The notes under the pieces were generated by a model that had not been told where the DNA came from, searched no databases, and saw only the letters and a list, made by a program, of their open reading frames with translations. A program made the translations under genes and the position numbers. A DNA stretch of 6,228 nucleotides from Armatimonadota bacterium. GTDB taxonomy: Bacteria > Armatimonadota > Zipacnadia > Zipacnadales > FEN-943. Where the stretch lies: NCBI GenBank assembly GCA_029777735.1, contig JAKORR010000174.1, positions 1 to 6,228 of the forward strand. Direction: 5' to 3'. Below are positions 1 to 6,186 of the stretch, in pieces (position 1 is the stretch's first letter; each line of letters starts with the position of its first letter).

Positions 1-11
1 CCTTCATACCT

Positions 12-2369
12 ATGTGGAGACGCTCGTTGGCAAAATTCCTGGACTTGCGTTGGAGACCGAGTAGAGGCCTTCTCTTTCTCTTCGTCGCACTGGCGGCCAT
101 CGTCTATATGACCGTCTTCGTCGCCTTTCTGGTGCCCGACTTTGGCTTCAACACCAGGTGGAAGCAGGGCTATGTCGTCATAGAGGAGGTTCCTCGGGGT
201 CAACCGGCGACGCAGTCTTTCCGGGTTGGCGACATAGTCCTGGCAGTGGATGGTCGTGCGGCGGCCAGAAGCCCGTTTCATCCCCTCTTTTGGCCCATAA
301 AGTCCACTTACACATACACGATACAGCGTGATGGCAACACCCTAACGATAGATGCGCCCGTTCGCTTCGCCTCTGGCGAGGTTCTTGGATCCCGCGTGGT
401 CACGGGCGCAGTTGGACTGCTGGCCTGGCTCACAGCGGCATTAGTCGTCCTGGCCGCGGGACGAAACCGGGACGGTTTGCTCTTGGCCGCGGCCATTCTC
501 CTCAACGCAGTCGTACTGGTTGCCAGTGATGCGCAGGCCTACAATGTCCCCGGCAGCGCTCTCCTCGGCGATCCCCTGCTCGTGTTGGCCGCTGTTGCCT
601 TCGCCAATGTAGCGCTGCTGCCCAGGTCAAAGGCAACGTGGCGAGGTTGGCGTTATATCTTTGCGGTGCTCTATGGTGTGGCCGCAGTTCTGGGACTGGC
701 AACCCTGGCCGAAGTACTGTGGCAGCAGCCGCAGCATCGCACGCTCCTGCAGGCCTGGGGCATCCGGTGGGTCGATGTGCTTTCGGTGTTTGTCGCACTC
801 GGACTTATCCTCAACCTTGTCATCCTTCTGAGCCGGCTGCTGACCGAGCCCACACCCTATGCACGCCGGCAGGTGTCGATCATTCTGATGGCCACCGCCA
901 TCGCCGTGACTCCCCTCATCCTGTTGGCGATCGTTCCAACCCTATTGACGGGGCGCGAGGCTGCACCCTGGGAGCTCACCCTGCTGATGCTGTTTCTGGT
1001 TCCACTGGGCTACAGCTACGTCATTGTTCGTCACAAGTACCTGGGGTTGGACATCCATGTCACCCGTCTCCTGTCACTGCTGCTTGTGGTGATGGCAGTT
1101 GTTGTTCTCTATCTGATGTTCTACTTTGGCATGGTGAGGCGGCCGAGTCTACTGGCCCTGGAGCCCCTGCCGACGACCATGTATCTCGCACTGGCCATGG
1201 CCATTGTGGTGCCAGGCATCAGCAGGATATTCCGGCAGAGTGTGGAACGAATCGTCTTCGGTCCCGATGCCGGCCTGGACAACGCACTGCTGGACTGCAC
1301 GCGGCGACTCAGCGCCGCGCCCGACCTCGAGACTATGGAACAGGTCGTGGCACAGATGGGAAGCATCCTCGAAGTCGGCAGCACGGCCCTGCTGCTGCTC
1401 GACAAAGGCGGTAGGTTGCAGACGCTTTCTGTCCCGGCGGAGCTTGGGGTCCACTGGGACGAGTCCCTAAACCAACTACCCGAACGGGTCCTCGTCAAAG
1501 CCACAGGCAAAGATCCAGTTTTCGTCCGCTATCCGTGGGCTGAGGCCATCACGCCGCTCTATGCAAAAGAGGATCTCATTGGCGTCCTGATCATCGGCGA
1601 GCGTCTCGACGGCGGCTACCTCGACGGGCGCCAGGCGCTGTTCATCGAGCAGATGGCAAGGACCCTCGCCGTCGCCGCGACAGTGTATCGTCTTGTCGAG
1701 TCTGTGCGGTCCCTGACGAAGGACATCGTGACCGTCAGGGAGATAGAGCGTATGCAGCTCTCCACAAGGTTGCACGATGAGCCGCTGCAGGTGGTAGCGA
1801 TGGCCACCAGTACTCTCCGACACGTGCTCGAGGAAGGAAGGACGCCTGCCGAGAACAAGGCTGAAGTGGAACGAAGCCTGTCCTGGCTGCGCGAGGCAGC
1901 TGTCCAACTGCGCGACATCTGCGCCGGCCTGTATCCACCGGTTGTTGATGAGGGCATTCCAAATATTGTGCGGGGACTGGACAGGGACTTCAGGGAGCGC
2001 ACCGGCGTGTCCACACACGTAAGCATCGTGCTCCAGGGCGAAACCGTTGACGGCGATGTTCGTCGGGCCGTGTACCACGTGCTCAAGGAGAGCCTCAGCA
2101 ACATTGCCAAGCATGCCCATGCAACTGCCGTGGACATCGAGGTTGAACAGAACAGCCGCAGGCTGCGGCTCTGTGTCACCGACAACGGCATCGGACTGGG
2201 TGCCAGTCAATCTGCTCCGGTAGAATACACGGAGCCCAGACGCTTCGGCGTCATCAACATGCAGCAGTGGAGTATCCTTGTCAACGGCCGACTGCGAATC
2301 GATGCCAGGCCAGAAGGCGGCACGGCTGTCACTCTGGAGGTACCCTTGTCCGCTGGAGAGAGCAAGTAG
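12..2369 (+). CDS. Multi-pass membrane sensor histidine kinase (PDZ-like loop, GAF-like, HisKA_3, HATPase_c)
   Basis: This is a membrane histidine kinase of the NarL/DesK/ComP class (785 aa), expected to autophosphorylate and pass phosphate to a NarL-type regulator. A first hydrophobic helix (about residues 21-41) is followed by a loop (about 48-118) with a PDZ-like pattern, including RVGDIVLAVDGR at 71-82. About nine more hydrophobic helices lie between 131 and 404, which places both ends in the cytoplasm. Residues about 420-560 look like a GAF domain, followed by a helical linker. The phospho-acceptor motif is RLHDEPLQ with His588. The ATPase has an N-box (Glu693, Asn697), a G1 box DNGIGLG (724-730) and a weaker G2 region at Gly746 and EGGT (768-771). 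The start is the first ATG, just before the first membrane helix. Only 11 bases precede it, with no in-frame stop and no clear Shine-Dalgarno site, so a start further upstream cannot be excluded. The gene is first in an apparent operon with an ABC exporter. Kinase identity is secure; the signal is unknown. Confidence 0.93.
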   Translation: MWRRSLAKFLDLRWRPSRGLLFLFVALAAIVYMTVFVAFLVPDFGFNTRWKQGYVVIEEVPRGQPATQSFRVGDIVLAVDGRAAARSPFHPLFWPIKSTYTYTIQRDGNTLTIDAPVRFASGEVLGSRVVTGAVGLLAWLTAALVVLAAGRNRDGLLLAAAILLNAVVLVASDAQAYNVPGSALLGDPLLVLAAVAFANVALLPRSKATWRGWRYIFAVLYGVAAVLGLATLAEVLWQQPQHRTLLQAWGIRWVDVLSVFVALGLILNLVILLSRLLTEPTPYARRQVSIILMATAIAVTPLILLAIVPTLLTGREAAPWELTLLMLFLVPLGYSYVIVRHKYLGLDIHVTRLLSLLLVVMAVVVLYLMFYFGMVRRPSLLALEPLPTTMYLALAMAIVVPGISRIFRQSVERIVFGPDAGLDNALLDCTRRLSAAPDLETMEQVVAQMGSILEVGSTALLLLDKGGRLQTLSVPAELGVHWDESLNQLPERVLVKATGKDPVFVRYPWAEAITPLYAKEDLIGVLIIGERLDGGYLDGRQALFIEQMARTLAVAATVYRLVESVRSLTKDIVTVREIERMQLSTRLHDEPLQVVAMATSTLRHVLEEGRTPAENKAEVERSLSWLREAAVQLRDICAGLYPPVVDEGIPNIVRGLDRDFRERTGVSTHVSIVLQGETVDGDVRRAVYHVLKESLSNIAKHAHATAVDIEVEQNSRRLRLCVTDNGIGLGASQSAPVEYTEPRRFGVINMQQWSILVNGRLRIDARPEGGTAVTLEVPLSAGESK

Positions 2370-2372
2370 AGG

Positions 2373-3326
2373 ATGACGGAAACTGCCCTGGACGTTCACG
2401 ATCTGGCCAAGACGTATCCCAATGGCGTGCAGGCCGTGGCCGGCATCAGCTTTGAGGTGCGGACCGGAGAGATTCTGGCGCTGCTCGGGCCAAACGGCTC
2501 CGGCAAGACGACGACCGTGAAGATGGTAGCCGGGCTCGTGCTGCCTTCGAGAGGCTCCGCAGAAGTGATGGGGCTCAACGTGCTGAAGCGTCGCACAGAC
2601 GCGATGCGCCACCTCGGCGCCGTCCTGGAAGGTGCACGCAACGTCTACTGGCAGCTCACGGCGCGAGAGAACCTGAGGTACTTCGGCAGCCTTCGCGGCG
2701 TCCCCAGGCGCCAACTGGAGAGCCGCATCGACGACCTCCTGACGGACGTCGGCCTGGCAGCAGAGCAACACCGTCCGGTCGGGCAGTTCAGCAGGGGCAT
2801 GCAGCAGAAGCTGGCGATCGCCGCAGCACTGCTACACGATCCTGAAGTCCTTCTTCTGGACGAGCCCACGCTGGGTCTCGACGTACCCGCCGCCCGAGCT
2901 CTCGAGGAGAATATCGCCCGCCTGGCAAGTGAGCGAGGCAAGGCGGTTCTGCTAACCACGCACACCATGCCGCTGGCGGAAAGGTTGGCCCACCGGGTCC
3001 TGGTCATCCGTCGCGGTGAGACCGTCGCCTATGACACCACGGCCAGACTGCTCGCCGCGCACAACTCGCATGCTGACGTCACCGACATCCTGGTTTCAGG
3101 CGAACTGTCTCCGGACCTGCTCTCGACGCTGCGTAACGAGTTTCCCCATGTCGAGACAGGGCAGACAAACGGCAGCACCCAGATTACCTGGCGGGACGCC
3201 CAACAGGCGGAGATCCTAGGACTGCTGAACTGGCTGGACGGGCAGAACCTTGCCATCGCGAATGTCGGGCGCCGGCAGCCGACGTTGGAGGAAGTATTCA
3301 TGACGCTGACACAAGAGGCGCACTGA
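2373..3326 (+). CDS. ABC transporter ATP-binding protein, ABC-2 exporter (DrrA/NatA-like) type
   Basis: This is the cytoplasmic ATPase (317 aa) that would power the two permeases encoded directly downstream. Visible motifs are Walker A GPNGSGKTT (39-47), the signature FSRGMQQK (139-146, the SRGM variant usual in ABC-2 exporters rather than SGGQ), Walker B VLLLDEPT (159-166), the D-loop GLD (168-170) and the H-loop His197. The Q-loop position reads VLEG (84-87), so Glu86 stands where Gln is usual. After the nucleotide-binding domain (to about residue 225) comes an extension of about 90 residues ending in TLEEVFMTLT (304-313), a typical C-terminal end for this family. The length is normal. The gene begins 3 bases after the kinase stop. 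GGAGAG lies 12 bases before the ATG, and AGAGG directly abuts it, so coupling to kinase translation is likely. Substrate cannot be read from the sequence. NatA/DrrA-like is a family-level statement, not an ortholog claim. Confidence 0.95.
   Translation: MTETALDVHDLAKTYPNGVQAVAGISFEVRTGEILALLGPNGSGKTTTVKMVAGLVLPSRGSAEVMGLNVLKRRTDAMRHLGAVLEGARNVYWQLTARENLRYFGSLRGVPRRQLESRIDDLLTDVGLAAEQHRPVGQFSRGMQQKLAIAAALLHDPEVLLLDEPTLGLDVPAARALEENIARLASERGKAVLLTTHTMPLAERLAHRVLVIRRGETVAYDTTARLLAAHNSHADVTDILVSGELSPDLLSTLRNEFPHVETGQTNGSTQITWRDAQQAEILGLLNWLDGQNLAIANVGRRQPTLEEVFMTLTQEAH
3313..3318 (+). promoter_or_regulatory. Ribosome binding site of the first permease
   Basis: AAGAGG lies inside the end of the ATPase gene, 7 bases before the ATG at 3326. 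It supports that start. The start overlaps the ATPase stop by one base (TGATG), a classic translational-coupling junction. Confidence 0.6.
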
Positions 3327-4099
3327 TGGTGCGACTCTTCGAAGCGGAGGCACGCCGGCAAGCGCGGCTGATCCAGGCGTACGCCGTCGAGGAGATCGGC
3401 CAGTTCCTCCTCTTCACGGTGGGCTTCCTCGTGCTCAGCGGCCTCTTTGAGATCATTGCACGCGGCGAACTGGCGAGCACCGTCGTGCTGGCCTCGGCCG
3501 TGGGGTTCCTTGCGTGGCGGACGGCGGACGGTTACATGCTGCGTACTGTCAGCACCCTGGCCGACGACGCTGCTTGGGGCACACTCGAACAGTTGATTCT
3601 CAGCCCCATCTCGATCCTCGGGTCGATGGTCATTCGCGGTGCCATCGTGCTCGTCTTCTACACCCTGGAAGCCTGCCTGATCGGCCTTGTGGTGTTCCCT
3701 CTGCTGGGCGCCTGGCCGACCCTGTCGTGGGCGGCCCTGATCGTGTTCCTGATCATGCAGACCGGGATCTGGGGAGTGGCGCTTGTACTGGCCGGTCTGC
3801 ACATGGTCTACAAGCAGATCGCCAGCGTCACGGTTGCCGTCTCAACAGCCCTCCTCTTCCTTACGGGCGCCCTTGCGCCCCTCGACAACGTTCCCTTACT
3901 GGCATCCGTCGCCCGAGTTCTTCCCCTTACGGTGGGCATCGAGATGCTACGCGACCTCATGGTCTACCGCACGACAGTCCCGGTCAACGATGTGTTCTGG
4001 CTTGTGGGCACGACCGCATTCTATGTTGCGGTTGGGTGGTCGGTTCTCACCTGGGCGCTCCGCGCTGCGCAGCGAGCTGGCTCCCTCGCGCACTACTGA
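3326..4099 (+). CDS. ABC-2 type transporter permease, first subunit
   Basis: This is an integral membrane subunit of an ABC-2 exporter (257 aa, normal for the family). A short amphipathic N-terminus (1-22) precedes about six hydrophobic segments, roughly 25-44, 50-65, 100-127, 135-157, 164-184 and 224-246. The cytoplasmic stretch WGTLEQLILSP (84-94) between the second and third segments is the conserved coupling-helix region of ABC-2 permeases. A second hallmark is YKQIAS (162-167), followed by a hydrophobic run and GALAPL (181-186). The start ATG overlaps the ATPase stop by one base and has a good Shine-Dalgarno site. The protein is clearly paralogous to the next gene's product, with the same motif order, so the two probably form a heterodimeric channel on an ATPase dimer. 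The transported substrate is unknown. Confidence 0.93.
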   Translation: MVRLFEAEARRQARLIQAYAVEEIGQFLLFTVGFLVLSGLFEIIARGELASTVVLASAVGFLAWRTADGYMLRTVSTLADDAAWGTLEQLILSPISILGSMVIRGAIVLVFYTLEACLIGLVVFPLLGAWPTLSWAALIVFLIMQTGIWGVALVLAGLHMVYKQIASVTVAVSTALLFLTGALAPLDNVPLLASVARVLPLTVGIEMLRDLMVYRTTVPVNDVFWLVGTTAFYVAVGWSVLTWALRAAQRAGSLAHY

Positions 4100-4103
4100 G
4101 GAA
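4098..4103 (+). promoter_or_regulatory. Ribosome binding site that sets the start of the second permease
   Basis: GAGGAA overlaps the stop of the first permease and lies 7 bases before the ATG at 4111. The reading frame stays open upstream to 3514, so this site is what decides the start. Upstream of 4111 the frame translates into low-hydrophobicity Arg/His/Pro-rich shadow sequence, and downstream into a clean permease. Confidence 0.7.
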
Positions 4104-4110
4104 CAAGGCC

Positions 4111-4896
4111 ATGTTCAACCGTTGGGTGGCCGAGATCCGGCGCTCAGGCAGCGAGACCTACACCTACCGATTCAACGTCATCAGCACGATGGCATTGTGG
4201 GTCGTTGCGTTCCCCATGATGATGATGGTGTTCGACAGTGTGGCAGGCTACAGTCCTGTCAGGCAGATGGAATCCCTGATCGGCTTCCTTGTCTGGGACT
4301 TGTGCATGGCGGCGCTGGCCGCCATCGGCCAGGATATCACCCGCGAGGCGCAGCACGGCACCCTTGAGTCCATCTTGATGGCGCCGGTGGCTCCCATTCG
4401 GCTGTTCACGATGCGGAGCGCCAGCGCTGCAGTCACGCAGTCGGTGCTCACTGCTATTCTCGGCGTCATCCTCTTCCTTATCCTGCGCCTTCCTGCCCCT
4501 CACCTTTCCCTCGGTGCGCTTATCGTGTTGGTGCTGACCGTACTGGGCGTCATCGGCGTCAGCCTTGCCATCGGCGGCATCGCCCTGATCTACAAGCGGG
4601 TGGCTTCCATTGTCGGCGTCATCGGGCTGCTCAGCGTCCTGCTGAGCGGCGCCCTGGTGCCCCTGTACAGCCTGGGACCGCTGTATGAGGCCCTGAAATG
4701 GCTTGTGCCCATGACGTGGGGCATCAGCGCTCTACGGGCGCTGATGATCGGTGACGCCAGCGCCCTCGAGCTGGCAAGGCAGGGCGTCTGGCTTGGCCTG
4801 ACGCTGCAAACGCTGGCGTTCCTGGCCCTGGGTGCTCTTGTCTTCAATTGGGGATACAACCGGGCGAGAGTGGCCGGAATTCTAGGGTCCTATTGA
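4111..4896 (+). CDS. ABC-2 type transporter permease, second subunit
   Basis: This is the second membrane subunit of the exporter (261 aa). The frame is open far upstream, but the ATG at 4111 is preceded by a good Shine-Dalgarno site 11 bases after the previous gene's stop. The product from there starts with the charged N-terminus typical of ABC-2 permeases. Hydrophobic segments are at about 23-42, 55-72, 104-126, 133-158, 165-184 and 226-247. The cytoplasmic coupling motif is HGTLESILMAP (82-92), matching WGTLEQLILSP in the first permease. YKRVAS (161-166) followed by LLSGALVPL (177-185) matches the partner's YKQIAS and LTGALAPL. It is the last gene of the plus-strand operon. Like its partner it is likely an obligate half of a heterodimer, although a homodimer cannot be excluded from sequence. 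Confidence 0.93.
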   Translation: MFNRWVAEIRRSGSETYTYRFNVISTMALWVVAFPMMMMVFDSVAGYSPVRQMESLIGFLVWDLCMAALAAIGQDITREAQHGTLESILMAPVAPIRLFTMRSASAAVTQSVLTAILGVILFLILRLPAPHLSLGALIVLVLTVLGVIGVSLAIGGIALIYKRVASIVGVIGLLSVLLSGALVPLYSLGPLYEALKWLVPMTWGISALRALMIGDASALELARQGVWLGLTLQTLAFLALGALVFNWGYNRARVAGILGSY

Positions 4897-4915
4897 TACC
4901 GTGGCCGTGCTAATT

Positions 4916-4945
4916 CATGTTGTGAGGTAGCCTGGCGACAACGTG
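4916..4945 (+). terminator. Possible terminator hairpin after the exporter operon
   Basis: CATGTTGT (4916-4923) can pair with ACAACGTG (4938-4945) as eight base pairs, one of them a G-U wobble, around a 14-base loop. It begins 20 bases after the permease stop. The wobble pairs only in plus-strand RNA, which would fit a terminator for that operon. There is no following U-run and the loop is large, so this is a weak call. Confidence 0.25.
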
Positions 4946-4956
4946 CGGAGGGCAAC

Positions 4957-4973
4957 TGCTCGAACCGCGAGCA
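4957..4973. terminator. Possible bidirectional hairpin between convergent operons
   Basis: TGCTCG (4957-4962) and CGAGCA (4968-4973) form a perfect six-base-pair stem with a five-base loop. It lies between two convergent stops, where a shared terminator or a 3'-end stabiliser would be expected. No U-tract follows on either strand, so it may simply be a chance hairpin in GC-rich DNA. Confidence 0.3.
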
Positions 4974-5019
4974 TGGGAGTCTTCGCGCCGGTTGGCCAGA
5001 TCTGATGGGCCACAACCTC

Positions 5020-5475
5020 TCAATCGGCAGCCTCGGAGTCCACCACCCACAACTCGTATCGAGCATCTGGGTCGGTGCGATTGTCGATGGTGCGAGATGC
5101 AACGACCAGGCCATTCTCAACCAGGATTTGAGTCTCCTTCTCGAAGACCGACGCATAGCCTGCATGCACGTATTCAAGTAGCTCACCATGCGGGACAATC
5201 AGGATGCCGCTGTACCAGTCGGCAAACAAGGGCTTGGTGCCGACCAGTTTGCATTTGCCTTCAACCCGGAGAAGATAGAATTTCCCATCCTTGATCTTCC
5301 AGGTCCCCAGATACTCGCGCCAGCAGGCCGTTGAAAACACATCCCCACGCGCCATTGCGATTTCTTCGTCGGTGGCGGCTACTACCCGGGGATGATTCTC
5401 GGGCAGATCCGGCTCGCACGCCATTGATGTCAGTCGGCCATTCAGGTAAAGCCTTTCATGAATCTGTGCGGTCAT
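5020..5475 (-). CDS. Conserved protein of unknown function, translationally coupled to the response regulator
   Basis: The product (151 aa) has no signal peptide or membrane helix and looks like a soluble, beta-rich, single-domain protein with many aromatic residues. Striking segments are STACWREYLGTWKI (48-61), FADWYSGIL (84-92) and YVHAGYASVFEKE (102-114). From memory these resemble a widespread uncharacterised bacterial family with STACWRGY-GTWEI, FADWFSG and YVHMGYGS-type motifs, often annotated only as hypothetical. No catalytic motif is recognised, and no function is assigned. The ATG follows the regulator stop by one base (TGATATG on the minus strand) and lacks a good Shine-Dalgarno site, so translation probably depends on re-initiation after the regulator. 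That places it in the regulator's operon and suggests, without proving, a linked role. Base composition looks somewhat less GC-rich than its neighbours. The conserved-looking motifs and operon position make a real gene likely. Confidence 0.78.
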   Translation of the reverse strand: MTAQIHERLYLNGRLTSMACEPDLPENHPRVVAATDEEIAMARGDVFSTACWREYLGTWKIKDGKFYLLRVEGKCKLVGTKPLFADWYSGILIVPHGELLEYVHAGYASVFEKETQILVENGLVVASRTIDNRTDPDARYELWVVDSEAAD

Positions 5476-5476
5476 A

Positions 5477-6175
5477 TCAGAAGCTCAACGCATTGGGGTC
5501 CGCCAGACCCATTTGCACACCCTTGAGCGCGGCCGCCGTGTGCGTCTGCACGCCCAGCTTCTCGCGGATGTTCTTCAGGTGCCACTTGTAGGTATTGGGT
5601 GAGATGCCCAGGCTGTTGGCGATCTCGGCGTTGTCTGTGTCGGCGTGCTGAATGGCGAACGCCAGGATCTCCTTCTCTCGCGGAGTTAGATCATCCGGTT
5701 GGGGGTGCTCATTGCGCCGTTCCATGATGGCGCGGGTGACGTCGGGCGAGAAGCACATGCCGCCGTTGTGCACCATCCGTATCGCCGCTACCAGGCTGGA
5801 CGTCAGGGCATCGTCCTTCAGCAGGTAACCATTGGCGCCAGCGTTGACCAGGTTCTCGATCACGGGCAGGCGCAGTTCCTGCGACAGCACCAGGATACGC
5901 GTCTTGGGAAAGCGGGTGAGGACCTCAGAGATGGCGGGCACGGGATCGAAAAGCTGCCCACCGTCGCGCACGCTTCCACCTTCGTGTTGAGGCATAACCA
6001 GATCGAGAAGGGCTACATCAGGGTGATAACGCTGGACGAGTGCCAGCAGGTGATCACCGGCGCTGCCCTCTCCAACCACACGGACCACGGACGAGCCCTG
6101 GAGCTGCTCACGAATGCCCGCGCGCATGAGCGGGTGGTCGTCGACAATGATGACATTGATGGCCGCTGGCTCCAT
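5477..6175 (-). CDS. NarL/FixJ-family response regulator (receiver plus LuxR-type HTH)
   Basis: This is a cytoplasmic DNA-binding regulator activated by phosphorylation (232 aa). The receiver domain covers about residues 6-135. It has the acidic pair Asp12-Asp13 in VDDHPLMRAG, phospho-acceptor Asp58 in LLDLVMP, switch Ser98 (LVLS) and Lys120 (GYLLKDD). The usual spacing between the acceptor and the switch residue is about 28; here it is 40. The extra residues (about 63-80, QHEGGSVRDGG and following) form an insertion in the loop after Asp58. The C-terminal LuxR-type helix-turn-helix (about 163-224) runs from LTPREKEIL through EIANSLGISPNTYKWHLKNIREKLGV, with two extra residues before the first helix-turn-helix helix. 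A strong GGGAGG site sits 5 bases before the ATG. The gene is first of a two-gene minus-strand unit and converges on the kinase-exporter operon. It matches the HisKA_3 kinase class and is its plausible partner, but a kinase outside the window could equally be. Confidence 0.95.
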   Translation of the reverse strand: MEPAAINVIIVDDHPLMRAGIREQLQGSSVVRVVGEGSAGDHLLALVQRYHPDVALLDLVMPQHEGGSVRDGGQLFDPVPAISEVLTRFPKTRILVLSQELRLPVIENLVNAGANGYLLKDDALTSSLVAAIRMVHNGGMCFSPDVTRAIMERRNEHPQPDDLTPREKEILAFAIQHADTDNAEIANSLGISPNTYKWHLKNIREKLGVQTHTAAALKGVQMGLADPNALSF

Positions 6176-6180
6176 CGGTG

Positions 6181-6186
6181 CCTCCC
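6181..6186 (-). promoter_or_regulatory. Strong ribosome binding site of the response regulator
   Basis: On the minus strand GGGAGG lies 5 bases before the ATG at 6175. It confirms the chosen start and contrasts with the poor site of the coupled downstream gene. The remaining 42 bases to the window edge show no promoter that can be called with confidence. Confidence 0.75.

Larger units (their letters stand above)
4897..5019. other. Non-coding gap between convergent operons
   Basis: This stretch separates the stop of the second permease from the stop of the minus-strand unknown gene. It contains no credible gene; a 10-codon ATG frame starting at 4973 lacks a properly spaced ribosome site. It holds two short hairpins, listed separately, and a weak imperfect inverted repeat at 4991-5019 (GTTGGCC against GGCCACAAC, needing a bulge). 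No thymine run follows any of them on either strand. Confidence 0.7.

Noticed and set aside
638..1414. Plus-strand open frame of 258 codons inside the kinase gene
   Set aside because: It is a frame-shifted shadow of the kinase membrane region. The translation is Arg/His/Pro/Ala-rich with no domain, and the kinase frame is continuous through it.
1476..2771. Open antisense frame of 431 codons across the end of the kinase and the start of the ATPase
   Set aside because: It is exactly codon-aligned with both sense genes, which share a frame, so antisense stops need sense codons TTA, CTA or TCA, which are rare in GC-rich genes. The product is His/Gln/Ala-rich with no recognisable domain, while the sense strand has full kinase and ATPase motifs.
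3029..3802. Antisense open frame of 257 codons over the ATPase end and the first permease
   Set aside because: It is codon-aligned with the first permease, so it stays open by composition. The product is a low-complexity charged sequence with no domain.
3865..3880. Perfect GC-only hairpin GGGCGC-CCTT-GCGCCC
   Set aside because: It lies inside the conserved GALAPL-coding part of the first permease, has no U-run, and downstream genes are tightly coupled, so it is best explained by codon use rather than termination.
3514..4110. Possible N-terminal extension of the second permease
   Set aside because: The frame is open here, but the translation is Arg/His/Pro-rich and overlaps the first permease. 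A good ribosome site precedes the ATG at 4111, where permease-like sequence begins.
4973..5005. Ten-codon ATG frame in the convergent gap
   Set aside because: The nearest purine-rich stretch is more than 20 bases upstream and the product is too short to assess. There is no positive evidence for translation.
4890..5198. Minus-strand frame of 102 codons running into the convergent gap
   Set aside because: It overlaps the 151-aa gene in another frame, has no ribosome site and has an Arg/Ser-rich shadow composition.
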